Assembly: GCF_016804325.1 (NCBI RefSeq) | Contig: NZ_CP043627.1 | Span: 4,709,001 to 4,773,000 of the forward strand | Direction of reading: 5' to 3' | DNA: 64,000 nt | Source: Methylobacterium aquaticum | GTDB taxonomy: Bacteria > Pseudomonadota > Alphaproteobacteria > Rhizobiales > Beijerinckiaceae | Shown here: positions 1 through 7,980 of the stretch, one piece after another | How positions within the stretch are numbered: position 1 is the first letter of the stretch | How the letters are laid out: every line of letters begins with the position of its first letter | Position numbers and translations under genes: made by a program | Notes under the pieces: model-generated | Database searches by the model: none | What the model was told of the DNA's origin: nothing | Seen by the model: the letters and a program-made list of their open reading frames with translations, nothing else

Positions 1-326
1 GCGCCCGCCCGCGTCTCCACCACCGTGGCGCCGCGGCCCGGCGTGCCGGGCGGGTAGTTCGCCGGGCGCACGAGGCGCGGCTGGCGGGCGATGAACACCA
101 TCGCCTCGCGCTGGTCGAAGGAGTGGTTGCCGAGCGTCACCGCGTCGGCGCCGGCATTGATCAGTTCGTCACAGATGCTCTCGGTGATGCCGAAGCCGCC
201 GGCGGCGTTCTCGCCGTTGATCACCACGCAGTCGAGGCGCCAGCGCTCGCGCAGGGCCGGCAAGCGCTCGCTCACCGCCAGGCGGCCCGGCCGGCCGACG
301 ATGTCGCCGAGGAAGAGGAGGCGCAT
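1..326 (-). CDS. YmdB-family metallophosphoesterase (partial, C-terminus outside window)
   Basis: Read on the minus strand from an ATG at 326, this gives about 108 residues before the window edge. Calcineurin-like phosphoesterase signatures of the YmdB type are visible: GDIVGRPGR at residues 7-15, NGENAAGG at 37-44 and TLGNH at 64-68, which supply metal-binding Asp, Asn and His residues. Family members are about 270 residues long and include cyclic-nucleotide phosphodiesterases; the substrate here is unknown. The gene lies 8 bases downstream of the 5-formyltetrahydrofolate cyclo-ligase gene on the same strand, so the two are probably co-transcribed. Confidence 0.85.
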   Translation of the reverse strand, partial: MRLLFLGDIVGRPGRLAVSERLPALRERWRLDCVVINGENAAGGFGITESICDELINAGADAVTLGNHSFDQREAMVFIARQPRLVRPANYPPGTPGRGATVVETRAG

Positions 327-334
327 GGCGGGGT

Positions 335-925
335 TCAGTCTCCGGTGGGGTGGATCAGGCCCGCCTCGGTGACGATCGCGTCGAGGGGCCTGTCGTGCGG
401 GCCGTCCGGCACGCGGGGGGTTTCCTGGGCCGAAAAGGCGATGCCGAGGGCGAGCGCAGGCACAGGTGCGTCGAGGCGCGCCAGCGCCCGGTCGTAATAG
501 CCCTTGCCGTAGCCGATGCGGTGGCCGCGCCGGTCGAAGGCGGCGAGCGGCACCAGCAGCACGCGGGGATCGACGATCCGTGCGTCGGGCCCGGGCTCGC
601 TCAGGCCGAACCCGCCGGGGCTGAGCGCGTCGCCCTCGGCGGCGAGGCGGAACACCAGCCCGTCCGGCGTGACCTGCGGCAGGGCCACGGCCTGCCCGCG
701 GGCGCGCAAACGCGCGATCAGCGGCCGCAGGTCGACCTCGCTGCGGATCGGCCAATAGGCCGAGACCACGTCGGCCCTCGCCACCTCGGGAAGGGACAGG
801 ATCGTCTCGGCGATGCGGCGGGAGGCGTCCTCGCGGGCCTCGACCGCCAGCCCGTCCCGCCGCGCCAGGGCGGCTTTGCGCAAGGCGGCCTTGTCCGGGG
901 GAGCGGGGGAAACGTCCGTCGTCAT
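335..925 (-). CDS. 5-formyltetrahydrofolate cyclo-ligase
   Basis: This cytosolic enzyme uses ATP to convert 5-formyl-THF to 5,10-methenyl-THF, returning an inhibitory storage folate to one-carbon metabolism. The 196-residue protein matches the family length. The nucleotide-binding signature GYGKGYYDR is at residues 138-146, and an R/K-rich N-terminal helix (KAALRKAALARR) is typical. I chose the ATG at 925; an in-frame upstream start would add seven residues without family similarity. A 6S RNA lies immediately upstream on the same strand, the classic ssrS-fau/ygfA pairing, so the two are probably processed from one transcript. Confidence 0.9.
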   Translation of the reverse strand: MTTDVSPAPPDKAALRKAALARRDGLAVEAREDASRRIAETILSLPEVARADVVSAYWPIRSEVDLRPLIARLRARGQAVALPQVTPDGLVFRLAAEGDALSPGGFGLSEPGPDARIVDPRVLLVPLAAFDRRGHRIGYGKGYYDRALARLDAPVPALALGIAFSAQETPRVPDGPHDRPLDAIVTEAGLIHPTGD

Positions 926-941
926 GTCAGTCCAGCGCGGA

Positions 942-1088
942 GCCACGAGAGCCGTTGGAGAATCGATCCCGGGAAACCTACGAAGTAGGTGGGCGCCGTT
1001 ATGCCCCGGTCCACGGACCAGGGCAGTGACAGCTCCCGAGGGAGTCGATAAGGCCCCGGGGATATTGTCTCCTGACGAGAGCCGCAGC
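942..1088 (-). ncRNA. ssrS: 6S RNA
   Basis: Read on the minus strand, the region folds as a 6S RNA. A closing stem pairs GGAGACAAUAUCCCCGGG with CCCGGGAUCGAUUCUCC, allowing small bulges. The terminal hairpin pairs UGCCCUGGUCC with GGACCGGGGCA around a short loop. A small side hairpin, CCUAC-UUC-GUAGG, sits on the 3' side of the central bubble, as in alphaproteobacterial 6S RNAs. 6S RNA mimics an open promoter and sequesters sigma-70 RNA polymerase in stationary phase. Its position just upstream of the cyclo-ligase gene matches the conserved linkage. The ends are approximate. Confidence 0.8.
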
Positions 1089-1215
1089 CCCGCCGACCCA
1101 TGTAGCGCTGCCGAGGCGGTTGCGAAAGGGGGCGGATGGGGGATTCGGAGCCGAGGGGCGCAGCGAGGGTGGGGGCTGCATCTCGCTCGACCGCGGCGTC
1201 GAAACTATCCCGCCC

Positions 1216-1343
1216 GCGACCTCATCCTGAGGTGTCAGTCGATCGCAGATCGACTGACCTCGAAGGAGGGCTCCAGAAGCCTCGGTGCTCTCTGGAGCCC
1301 TCCTTCGAGGCTCCCTTCCGGTCGCACCTCAGGATGAGGTCGC
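1216..1343. repeat. Intergenic palindromic repeat, family A copy 1
   Basis: A 128-bp imperfect palindrome whose arms are GCGACCTCATCCTGAGGTG and its inverse CACCTCAGGATGAGGTCGC. Inside, GGAGGGCTCCAGA pairs with TCTGGAGCCCTCC. A related element with the same outer and inner motifs lies at 12137-12279. It has no coding potential and occupies most of the gap between the 6S RNA and the MAPEG gene. The remaining sequence from 1089 to 1426 shows nothing else I recognise. Confidence 0.75.
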
Positions 1344-1426
1344 AGGTTGGAGTGTCTTTACGATGCGATCTGACTCAAGCCTCATCGGATGAACTAGCAG
1401 ATGCTCAACAACCTCTCCAGGACCCC

Positions 1427-1846
1427 ATGAGCCCACAAGCCGTCCTTGCCCCCGTCTTCGTCCAGGTACTGTTGACCTTCTGCCTGCTGCTCTGGACCGG
1501 ACGGGTGCGCTTCGCCGCGGCGCGGGCCGGCGCCGTGAAGCTCAAGGACATCTCGCTCGGCGAGCGCAGCTGGCCGGCGCCGGTGCAGCAGGTCTCGAAC
1601 GCCTTCGCCAACCAGTTCGAACTGCCGGTGCTGTTCTACGTCCTGACCGGCTTCGCGCTCGCGACGGGGAAGGCCGATCACCTCTTCGTCGGCCTCGCCT
1701 GGCTGTTCGTGCTGACCCGGCTCGTCCATGCGGGGATCTACGCCACGAGCAACGTGGTGATCCGGCGCTTCCAGGCCTTTCTCGCCGGGGCGATCGTCCT
1801 GATGGCGATGTGGGCGATCTTCGCCGTCAGGATCCTCCTCGCCTGA
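1427..1846 (+). CDS. MAPEG-family membrane protein
   Basis: A 139-residue membrane protein with about four hydrophobic segments (roughly residues 7-22, 62-80, 85-103 and 116-137). It fits the MAPEG superfamily of membrane-associated eicosanoid/glutathione-metabolism proteins, with the conserved stretch NQFELPVLFYVL near residue 65 and the RLVHAGIY segment. Bacterial members have few defined substrates; glutathione transferase or peroxidase activity is only inferred. The ATG at 1427 was chosen because upstream in-frame sequence comes from the palindromic repeat and is not protein-like. It appears to be a single-gene unit. Confidence 0.85.
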   Translation: MSPQAVLAPVFVQVLLTFCLLLWTGRVRFAAARAGAVKLKDISLGERSWPAPVQQVSNAFANQFELPVLFYVLTGFALATGKADHLFVGLAWLFVLTRLVHAGIYATSNVVIRRFQAFLAGAIVLMAMWAIFAVRILLA

Positions 1847-1970
1847 AGCCGGCTTCTCGCCATCCCGGCGCGAGGAGGGTAAGGGGCACGCAGCGTCTCT
1901 CACGAAACTCCCGGCCACCATCGTCGCTGGCGGTAGCGGCGCCGGTGCGGCGGGAGTGTCGCGAGGACAT

Positions 1971-2158
1971 TCAGTAGCGCGGGGCCCGCGGCGGCGGGTT
2001 GCCGTATTCGAGCTGCGTCTTGGCATCGTAGGGCCGGGGCGGCGGCGGGGTGAGGTCGACGGCCGGGCCGCCGGGGCGGTGGCGCAGGCGCCGGCCGCCA
2101 GCGCGATCAGGCCGGCGAGACTCACGGCGAGGGCGGACGGGATGGAACGACGGATCAT
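1971..2158 (-). pseudogene. Small lipoprotein gene with apparent frameshift
   Basis: From an ATG at 2158 the minus strand encodes a lipoprotein signal peptide (MIRRSIPSALAVSLAGLIAL, then AAGAC with lipobox Cys about residue 25). That frame then runs on past the expected end in arginine-rich sequence of no protein character. A neighbouring frame continues sensibly (LTPPPPRPYDAKTQLEYGNP) and stops at 1971. Restoring one G near 2070 joins signal peptide and tail into a lipoprotein of about 62 residues. I read it as one gene broken by a single-base loss, probably a sequencing error. Function unknown. Confidence 0.45.
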
Positions 2159-2269
2159 GCGAGCGGGTCTCCGGCTCAACGAGGGGAACGGCCAAGGCTT
2201 CGCGACGCGCCTGGCCGAAAGCTTGGCCGGGATGGGCCGGTCCCGCGGCGCTGGCGTGGCGGTTTCGCG

Positions 2270-3562
2270 ATGACCCCCGGCGCCCGCCTCTCCGCCGCCA
2301 TCGAGGTCCTGGCCGACATCGCCGAGCGCCGCCGCCCGGTGGCCGATGCCCTGAAGGATTGGGGCCTCGCCCACCGCTTCGCCGGCTCCGGCGACCGCGC
2401 CACCATCGCGACGCTGGTCTACGACGCGTTGCGCCGTCGCGCCTCCTCCGCCTGGATCATGGGTGCGGACAGCCCGCGCGCGACGCTGATCGGCTCGCTG
2501 CGGCTCCAGCGCGGCCTCGCGGCCCGGACGGTCGCGGAACTGTTCACCGGCGAGCGCTTCGCGCCCGCCCCCCTCACCGAGGCCGAGCGGACGCGGCTCG
2601 AGACCGGGACGCTCGCCGACGCTCCGGTCCACGTCGCCGGCGACGTGCCCGAATGGGTGGTGCCGTCCCTCGAGAACGCTCTGGGCGACGACCTCCTGCC
2701 CGAATTGCGGGCGCTCGCCCGCCGCGCGCCCCTCGACATTCGGGTCAACACCCTCAAGGCGACCCGCCCCGGCACGGCCGAGGCGCTGGCCCATCTCGCC
2801 CCCGAGCCGACGCCGCTCTCGCCGGACGGCCTGCGGGTGCCGCTCGGCGAGGATGGCCGCGGGCCGGCGCTCCACGTCGAGCCGGAATTCCTGGACGGCT
2901 GGTTCGAGATCCAGGACGAGGGCTCGCAGCTCGCCGCCCGGCTCTCCGGGGCGGGTCCCGGCATGACCGTGATCGACCTCTGCGCCGGCGGCGGCGGCAA
3001 GACCCTGGCGCTGGCCGCCCTGATGAACGATCAGGGCCGGCTGATCGCCACCGACGGCGACCCGCGGCGCCTCGCGCCGATCCACGAGCGCCTGCGCCGG
3101 GCCGGCGCCACGGCGGAGGTGCGCACGCCCCGCGGCGGCAAAGGACGGCCTGACGTGCTGACCGACCTCGACGGGACCGCCGACCTCGTCCTCGTCGATG
3201 CGCCCTGCACCGGCTCGGGCACCTGGCGGCGCAACCCGGACGCCAAGTGGCGCCTGCGCCCCGGCAGCCTCGCCACCCGGGTGGCCGAGCAGGAGGCGGT
3301 GCTCGACCGCGCCGCGCGGCTGGTGCGGCCGGGCGGTCGGATCGTCTACGTCACCTGCTCGCTCCTGCCGGAGGAGAACGATGCGGCCGTGGCCGGGCTC
3401 GTCGGCCGGCGCGACGACATCGCGCCCCGGCCCCTCGACCTGCCCGACGCCGTCGCCACCAGGGTCCGCCGCACCGCCCACGGCATCCAGATGACCCCGG
3501 AGCGGACCGGGACCGACGGCTTCTACGTCGCGCTCCTGGAGCGCGGGCCGGACCATTCCTGA
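2270..3562 (+). CDS. rsmB: RsmB/NOP-family 16S rRNA cytosine-5 methyltransferase
   Basis: A 430-residue S-adenosylmethionine-dependent RNA m5C methyltransferase. An N-terminal NusB-like helical region (about 1-135) precedes the Rossmann methyltransferase core. The SAM-binding motif DLCAGGGGKTL is near residue 240. The two catalytic cysteines are visible in DAPCTGSGTWRR (motif IV, about 310) and YVTCSLLPEEN (motif VI, about 365), the arrangement used by RsmB. It probably modifies C967-equivalent 16S rRNA, although related RsmF-type enzymes cannot be excluded. The upstream gap holds the broken lipoprotein gene on the opposite strand. Confidence 0.88.
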   Translation: MTPGARLSAAIEVLADIAERRRPVADALKDWGLAHRFAGSGDRATIATLVYDALRRRASSAWIMGADSPRATLIGSLRLQRGLAARTVAELFTGERFAPAPLTEAERTRLETGTLADAPVHVAGDVPEWVVPSLENALGDDLLPELRALARRAPLDIRVNTLKATRPGTAEALAHLAPEPTPLSPDGLRVPLGEDGRGPALHVEPEFLDGWFEIQDEGSQLAARLSGAGPGMTVIDLCAGGGGKTLALAALMNDQGRLIATDGDPRRLAPIHERLRRAGATAEVRTPRGGKGRPDVLTDLDGTADLVLVDAPCTGSGTWRRNPDAKWRLRPGSLATRVAEQEAVLDRAARLVRPGGRIVYVTCSLLPEENDAAVAGLVGRRDDIAPRPLDLPDAVATRVRRTAHGIQMTPERTGTDGFYVALLERGPDHS

Positions 3563-3744
3563 ACCCGGCGCCGCGCATCGCCCGGCCGACCCGGTACTTT
3601 TCTGCCGTGCATCGGCGGCAGCTTGGCGTATGCAGGGCGGACGAGGGGTCGTCCCGCGGTCCGATCGAGCCTCGTGCGATCGGGTCTCGGGGCCGGGGTC
3701 TTCGGGAGCTGGGTCGCGGTCATCGGGCGTATCGGACGGTCGGC

Positions 3745-4782
3745 ATGGCGCTGCATCGCAGGACGTTGCTCACGGGAACGGCCGCCCTCGCCCTCGCGCC
3801 CGCCGCCGCGCAGGAGCGGCCGGCGGGCGCGCCGCCACCGTTGGACGGAACACCCCCGGAGCGGCCGCGGGAGACACCATCGGGGCACGATGCGCCGCCG
3901 GAGACCGCGCCCGGTGCCGCCCTGGAGGTGATGCCGCTCTGGCCCGGCCAGCCGCCGGGGGGCGGCGGGCCCGGTTCGGACGGGCCGCGCTTCGACGAGA
4001 GCCGCGAGGGCGTGGTCACCGGCGTCGCCGAGCCCTGCCTGCTGGTGATGCGCCCGGCGCGGCCGACCGGGAGCGCGATGGTGATCGCCGCCGGGGGCGG
4101 CTATCGCCGCATCGATCTCGGCCACGAGGCGGTGCCGGTCGGGCGCTGGCTGAACAGCTTAGGCGTCACCGCCTTCGCGCTGGTCTACCGCCTGCCCGGC
4201 GAGGGCTGGGCGGCGGGGGCCGACGCGCCGATCCAGGACGCCCTGCGGGCGACGCGCCTGGTGCGGGCCCGGGCCCGGCGCTACGGCTACGAGCCGAACC
4301 GGGTCGGGGTCATGGGCTTCTCGGCCGGCGGCCACCTGATGGGGTCGGCCAGCACCCGCTTCGCCGCGCCACTGTACAAGCCCGTGGATGAGGACGACGC
4401 GGTCTCGGCCCGGCCCGACGTCGCGGCGCTGATCTATCCGGTCATCACCCTGAAACCGCCCTTCGACCGCACCTCGAGCCGCCGCGTCCTCGTCGGCGAC
4501 AGCCCGACCCGCGTCGCCACCGAGGCCTATTCGGTCGAGACCCGCGTCCCGCCCGAGACCCCGCCGACCTTCCTGGCCCAGGCCGCGGACGACCCGATCG
4601 CCGTCGTCGACAACTCGCTCCTGATGTTCTCGGCGCTCCGGGCCGTCGAGGTGCCGGTGGAGATGCATCTGTTCGAGCGCGGCGGCCACGGCTTCAACCT
4701 CGGCGTGCCGGGGTCGCCGGCCGCGGCCTGGCCGGGCCTGTTCGCCACCTGGGCGAGGCGGCGGGGGTTCATCCGGTTGTGA
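3745..4782 (+). CDS. Secreted alpha/beta hydrolase, acetyl-esterase-like
   Basis: A 345-residue serine hydrolase with an export signal: MALHRRTLLTGTAALALAPA, Arg pair plus hydrophobic stretch and AAAQ cleavage region. A Pro/Gly-rich linker follows. The nucleophile elbow GFSAGG puts Ser near residue 192; Asp in QAADDPIAV (about 282) and His in GGHGFNLG (about 314) complete the triad. The layout resembles periplasmic acetyl-xylan or BD-FAE type esterases; the substrate is unknown. The start is the ATG at 3745 because sequence upstream in the same frame overlaps rsmB and lacks protein character. Confidence 0.85.
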   Translation: MALHRRTLLTGTAALALAPAAAQERPAGAPPPLDGTPPERPRETPSGHDAPPETAPGAALEVMPLWPGQPPGGGGPGSDGPRFDESREGVVTGVAEPCLLVMRPARPTGSAMVIAAGGGYRRIDLGHEAVPVGRWLNSLGVTAFALVYRLPGEGWAAGADAPIQDALRATRLVRARARRYGYEPNRVGVMGFSAGGHLMGSASTRFAAPLYKPVDEDDAVSARPDVAALIYPVITLKPPFDRTSSRRVLVGDSPTRVATEAYSVETRVPPETPPTFLAQAADDPIAVVDNSLLMFSALRAVEVPVEMHLFERGGHGFNLGVPGSPAAAWPGLFATWARRRGFIRL

Positions 4783-4886
4783 GAGACCGGGGTTTCGAAC
4801 GCCTGCTCGCATCATGGCCAAAGAGCCATACCCATTCTTCCAATCTCGATTGACACGGCCTCCGGCCACGCCGCATCATCGCGCCC

Positions 4887-5822
4887 GTGACCGACCCTCT
4901 GCCCCCCGACCCGAACCTCTCCGCTCCCCTCGGCCATCTGGAGGGCGAGTCTCCGCCCGCCCCCGACTGGTTCCGGGACGCGGTCGCCGCCGCACCGGAG
5001 ATCGGGCGCGTCACGGTGAAGGGCGCGTGCCTCGAGACCTTCGCGTGGGGCCGGCGCGGGCGACCGGGGCTGCTGCTCCTGCACGGCAACGGGGCCCATG
5101 CGGGCTGGTGGCGCTTCATCGCGCCGTATCTCGCGGAGGATTACCGGGTGGCGGCCCCGTCCTGGTCCGGCATGGGCGGCTCGGACTGGCGCGAGACCTA
5201 CGACCTCGACACCTTCGCCGACGAGATCGAGGCGGTGGCGCGGGAGACCGGCCTGTTCGATGCCGGGATGCCCGTGATGGTCGGCCATTCCTTCGGCTGC
5301 TTCCCGATGCTGACCGAGGCGGGGCGGGAGGCCGGGCGCTGGCGCGGCGCCGTGATCGTCGATCCGCCGATCTTCTCCCCCGAGCGCCGCACCGGCCGCC
5401 GGCGCGAGGACGGGCGCTTCGCGCATCACCGGGTCTACCCGACCCTGGAAGCGGCTCTGGCGCGATTCCGCTTCGCGCCGATGCAGCCCTGCGACGCGCT
5501 CTACATCGCCGACCTGATCGCCCGCGAATCGCTGAAGGAGGTGGCGGGCGGCTGGAGCTGGCGCTTCGACCCGTCGCTCTGGGCCCGCCTCGCCCTGCCG
5601 GACCGGGCCGCGATGGTGACGGGAGCGCGCTGCCCGCTGGCGCTCGTCACCGGCGCCCGCTCGGACCTGATGCGCCCGGCCGATGCGGCCTATGTCCAGG
5701 GCCTGCTGCCGCCGGGCTCACCCCGGATCGACCTGCCGGAGGCCTATCATCACGTGATGGTCGACCAGCCGCTCGCCTTCGTGGCGGCGCTCCGGACGCT
5801 GCTGGCGCTCTGGCCGAACTGA
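4887..5822 (+). CDS. Alpha/beta hydrolase fold protein
   Basis: A 311-residue cytosolic alpha/beta hydrolase starting at GTG 4887. An oxyanion-type motif HGNGAHAGWW lies near residue 68. The nucleophile elbow GHSFGC is around 132-137, and the catalytic His is in YHHVMVDQP near 288. Topology and length fit epoxide-hydrolase or haloalkane-dehalogenase-like lipases and esterases, but nothing fixes the substrate. It follows the secreted hydrolase by about 100 bases on the same strand. A strong hairpin immediately after its stop separates it from the convergent small secreted gene. Confidence 0.85.
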   Translation: MTDPLPPDPNLSAPLGHLEGESPPAPDWFRDAVAAAPEIGRVTVKGACLETFAWGRRGRPGLLLLHGNGAHAGWWRFIAPYLAEDYRVAAPSWSGMGGSDWRETYDLDTFADEIEAVARETGLFDAGMPVMVGHSFGCFPMLTEAGREAGRWRGAVIVDPPIFSPERRTGRRREDGRFAHHRVYPTLEAALARFRFAPMQPCDALYIADLIARESLKEVAGGWSWRFDPSLWARLALPDRAAMVTGARCPLALVTGARSDLMRPADAAYVQGLLPPGSPRIDLPEAYHHVMVDQPLAFVAALRTLLALWPN

Positions 5823-5824
5823 AG

Positions 5825-5850
5825 AAGGGCGGCCCCACGGGGCCGCCCTT
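5825..5850. terminator. Bidirectional hairpin terminator
   Basis: A perfect 12-bp stem (AAGGGCGGCCCC paired with GGGGCCGCCCTT) with a minimal loop starts two bases after the hydrolase stop codon. It lies between two convergent genes, so it can serve both; the AA and TT flanks give short U tracts in each direction. Confidence 0.8.
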
Positions 5851-5869
5851 CCGAATCGTCAGGCGCGGC

Positions 5870-6106
5870 TCAGTAGCAGCGGCGCACCTTGCGCACCACC
5901 ACCCGGCCGAAGGGCCCGCGGGTGCGGGTCACCTTGACCGTGCAGCGCGGACCGCGGCGGATCACCCGGCGGGTGACGTACTGCGCCTGCTCGATCGAGG
6001 CGACGGGCGCGACGCTGTGGCCGGGGGCGACCGGCAGGGCCGAGGCCGGCGTGAGGCTCAAGCCCGTGGCGAGGGTGGCGGCGATCCCGAGGACGACGGC
6101 TCGCAT
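5870..6106 (-). CDS. Small secreted basic protein
   Basis: A 78-residue protein from ATG 6106. An N-terminal signal peptide (hydrophobic residues 4-22, ASA before the predicted cleavage near 24) precedes a short mature part rich in Arg and Val, with Cys at about 55 and at the penultimate position (RRCY). Such short exported Arg-rich proteins recur in Methylobacterium-type genomes without known function. The two cysteines could form a disulfide in the periplasm. It sits convergent to the hydrolase gene and divergent from guaA. Confidence 0.7.
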   Translation of the reverse strand: MRAVVLGIAATLATGLSLTPASALPVAPGHSVAPVASIEQAQYVTRRVIRRGPRCTVKVTRTRGPFGRVVVRKVRRCY

Positions 6107-6246
6107 GACGAGGCTCCCTGTCTGGTGGGTTGGGGGCGCCTCGATCGCCGTTAGCGCCTGAACGTCCGGTTAATGCCGTGGATGCACCGGGGATGCGCGG
6201 TGCGGCGCGTTGCGCGGAGCCGGAGCCTCGTCTAACTCATCGTTCC

Positions 6247-7802
6247 ATGACGACCGAGCACGACAAGATCCTCATCATCGATTTCGGCAGCCAGGTGACC
6301 CAGCTCATCGCCCGAAGGGTGCGTGAGGAGGGGGTCTATTCCGAGATCGTCCCGTTCCAGGCGGCCGAGGCGGCCTTCGCGGCGATGAAGCCGCGGGCGG
6401 TGATCCTGTCGGGCGGGCCGGAATCGGTCACCGTCGAATCCTCGCCGCGGGCGCCGCAGGCGGTGTTCGAGGCCGGCGTGCCGGTTCTCGGGATCTGCTA
6501 CGGCGAGCAGACCATGGCGGCGCAGCTCGGCGGCGAGGTCGAGGGCGGCCACCACGCCGAGTTCGGCCGGGCCGAGGTCGAGATCATCGCCGACAGCGCG
6601 CTGTTCCGCGGCGTCTGGCATGTCGGCGAGAAATATCCGGTCTGGATGAGCCACGGCGACCGGGTGACGAAGCTGCCCGACGGCTTCACCACCGTGGCGA
6701 TCTCGCCCAACGCCCCCTTCGCGGCGGTGGCGGACGAGGACCGGAAATTCTACGCGGTGCAGTTCCACCCCGAGGTGGCCCACACCCCCCACGGCGCGCT
6801 GCTGATCCGCAACTTCGTGCGCGACATCGCCGGCTGCACCGGCGACTGGTCGATGGCCGCCTTCCGCGAGGAGGCGATCGAGCGGATCCGCGCCCAGGTC
6901 GGCGGCGCCAAGGTTTTGTGCGGCCTCTCGGGCGGCGTCGATTCGGCGGTGGCGGCGGTGCTGATCCACGAGGCGATCGGCGAGCAGCTCACCTGCGTCT
7001 TCGTCGATCACGGCCTGCTGCGCCAGGGCGAGGCCGAGGAGGTGGTGCGGCTGTTCCGCGACCACTACAACATCCCGCTCGTCCACGTCGAAGCCTCCGA
7101 CCTGTTCCTCGGCGAGCTTGCCGGGGTCACGGATCCCGAGGTCAAGCGCAAGACGATCGGCCGCCTGTTCATCGACGTGTTCGAGGCCGAAGCGAAGAAG
7201 ATCGGCGGCGCCGACTTCCTGGCGCAAGGCACGCTGTACCCGGACGTGATCGAGAGCGTGTCGTTCACCGGCGGCCCGTCGGTGACGATCAAGAGCCACC
7301 ACAATGTCGGCGGCCTGCCCGCCCGCATGAACATGAAGCTCGTCGAGCCCCTGCGCGAGCTGTTCAAGGACGAGGTGCGGGTGCTCGGCCGCGAGCTCGG
7401 CCTGCCCGAGGCCTTCGTCGGCCGCCATCCCTTCCCGGGTCCGGGCCTCGCCATCCGCTGCCCCGGCGAGATCACGGGCGAGAAGCTCGATGCGCTCCGC
7501 AAGGCCGATGCGATCTACCTGGAAGAAATCCGCAAGGCCGGCCTCTACGACACGATCTGGCAGGCCTTCGCGGTGATCCTGCCGGTCAAGACCGTCGGCG
7601 TGATGGGCGACGGGCGCACCTACGACCACGTCTGTGCCCTGCGCGCCGTCACCTCGGTCGACGGCATGACGGCGGATTTCTACCCCTTCGACATGGCGTT
7701 CCTGGGCCGGGTCGCGACCCGGATCATCAACGAGGTCAAGGGCATCAACCGGGTGACCTACGACATCACCTCCAAGCCCCCGGCACGATCGAGTGGGAGT
7801 GA
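6247..7802 (+). CDS. guaA: GMP synthase (glutamine-hydrolysing), frameshifted near its 3' end
   Basis: GuaA aminates XMP to GMP using glutamine and ATP, the last step of GMP synthesis. The class I amidotransferase domain comes first, with nucleophile Cys in GICYGEQTM (about residue 83) and His-Glu in QFHPEVAHT (about 174). The ATP-pyrophosphatase domain has the P-loop GLSGGVDSA near 226 and the C-terminal dimerisation domain follows. The family ending SKPPGTIEWE is in the sequence but one frame off. The C run at 7777-7781 has five bases where six restore the frame and the stop at 7800-7802. As given, the frame instead runs into the downstream c-di-GMP gene. Confidence 0.92.
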
Positions 7803-7980
7803 TCCGGGTTCCGGGCGACTCGTCCGGAACCGGAAGGTGGGGCCGGCGCCACACCGAGCCCCGCGCCGCGGCATAGGCCGAGAATTCGACTCAACCTCCG
7901 GCACCAAATCGCCTAGCGTGCGCCTCGAAATGGTGAGCGTCCGCGGAACACAGCCCGCGGCGCGATGGGGCTGTGCGTCG

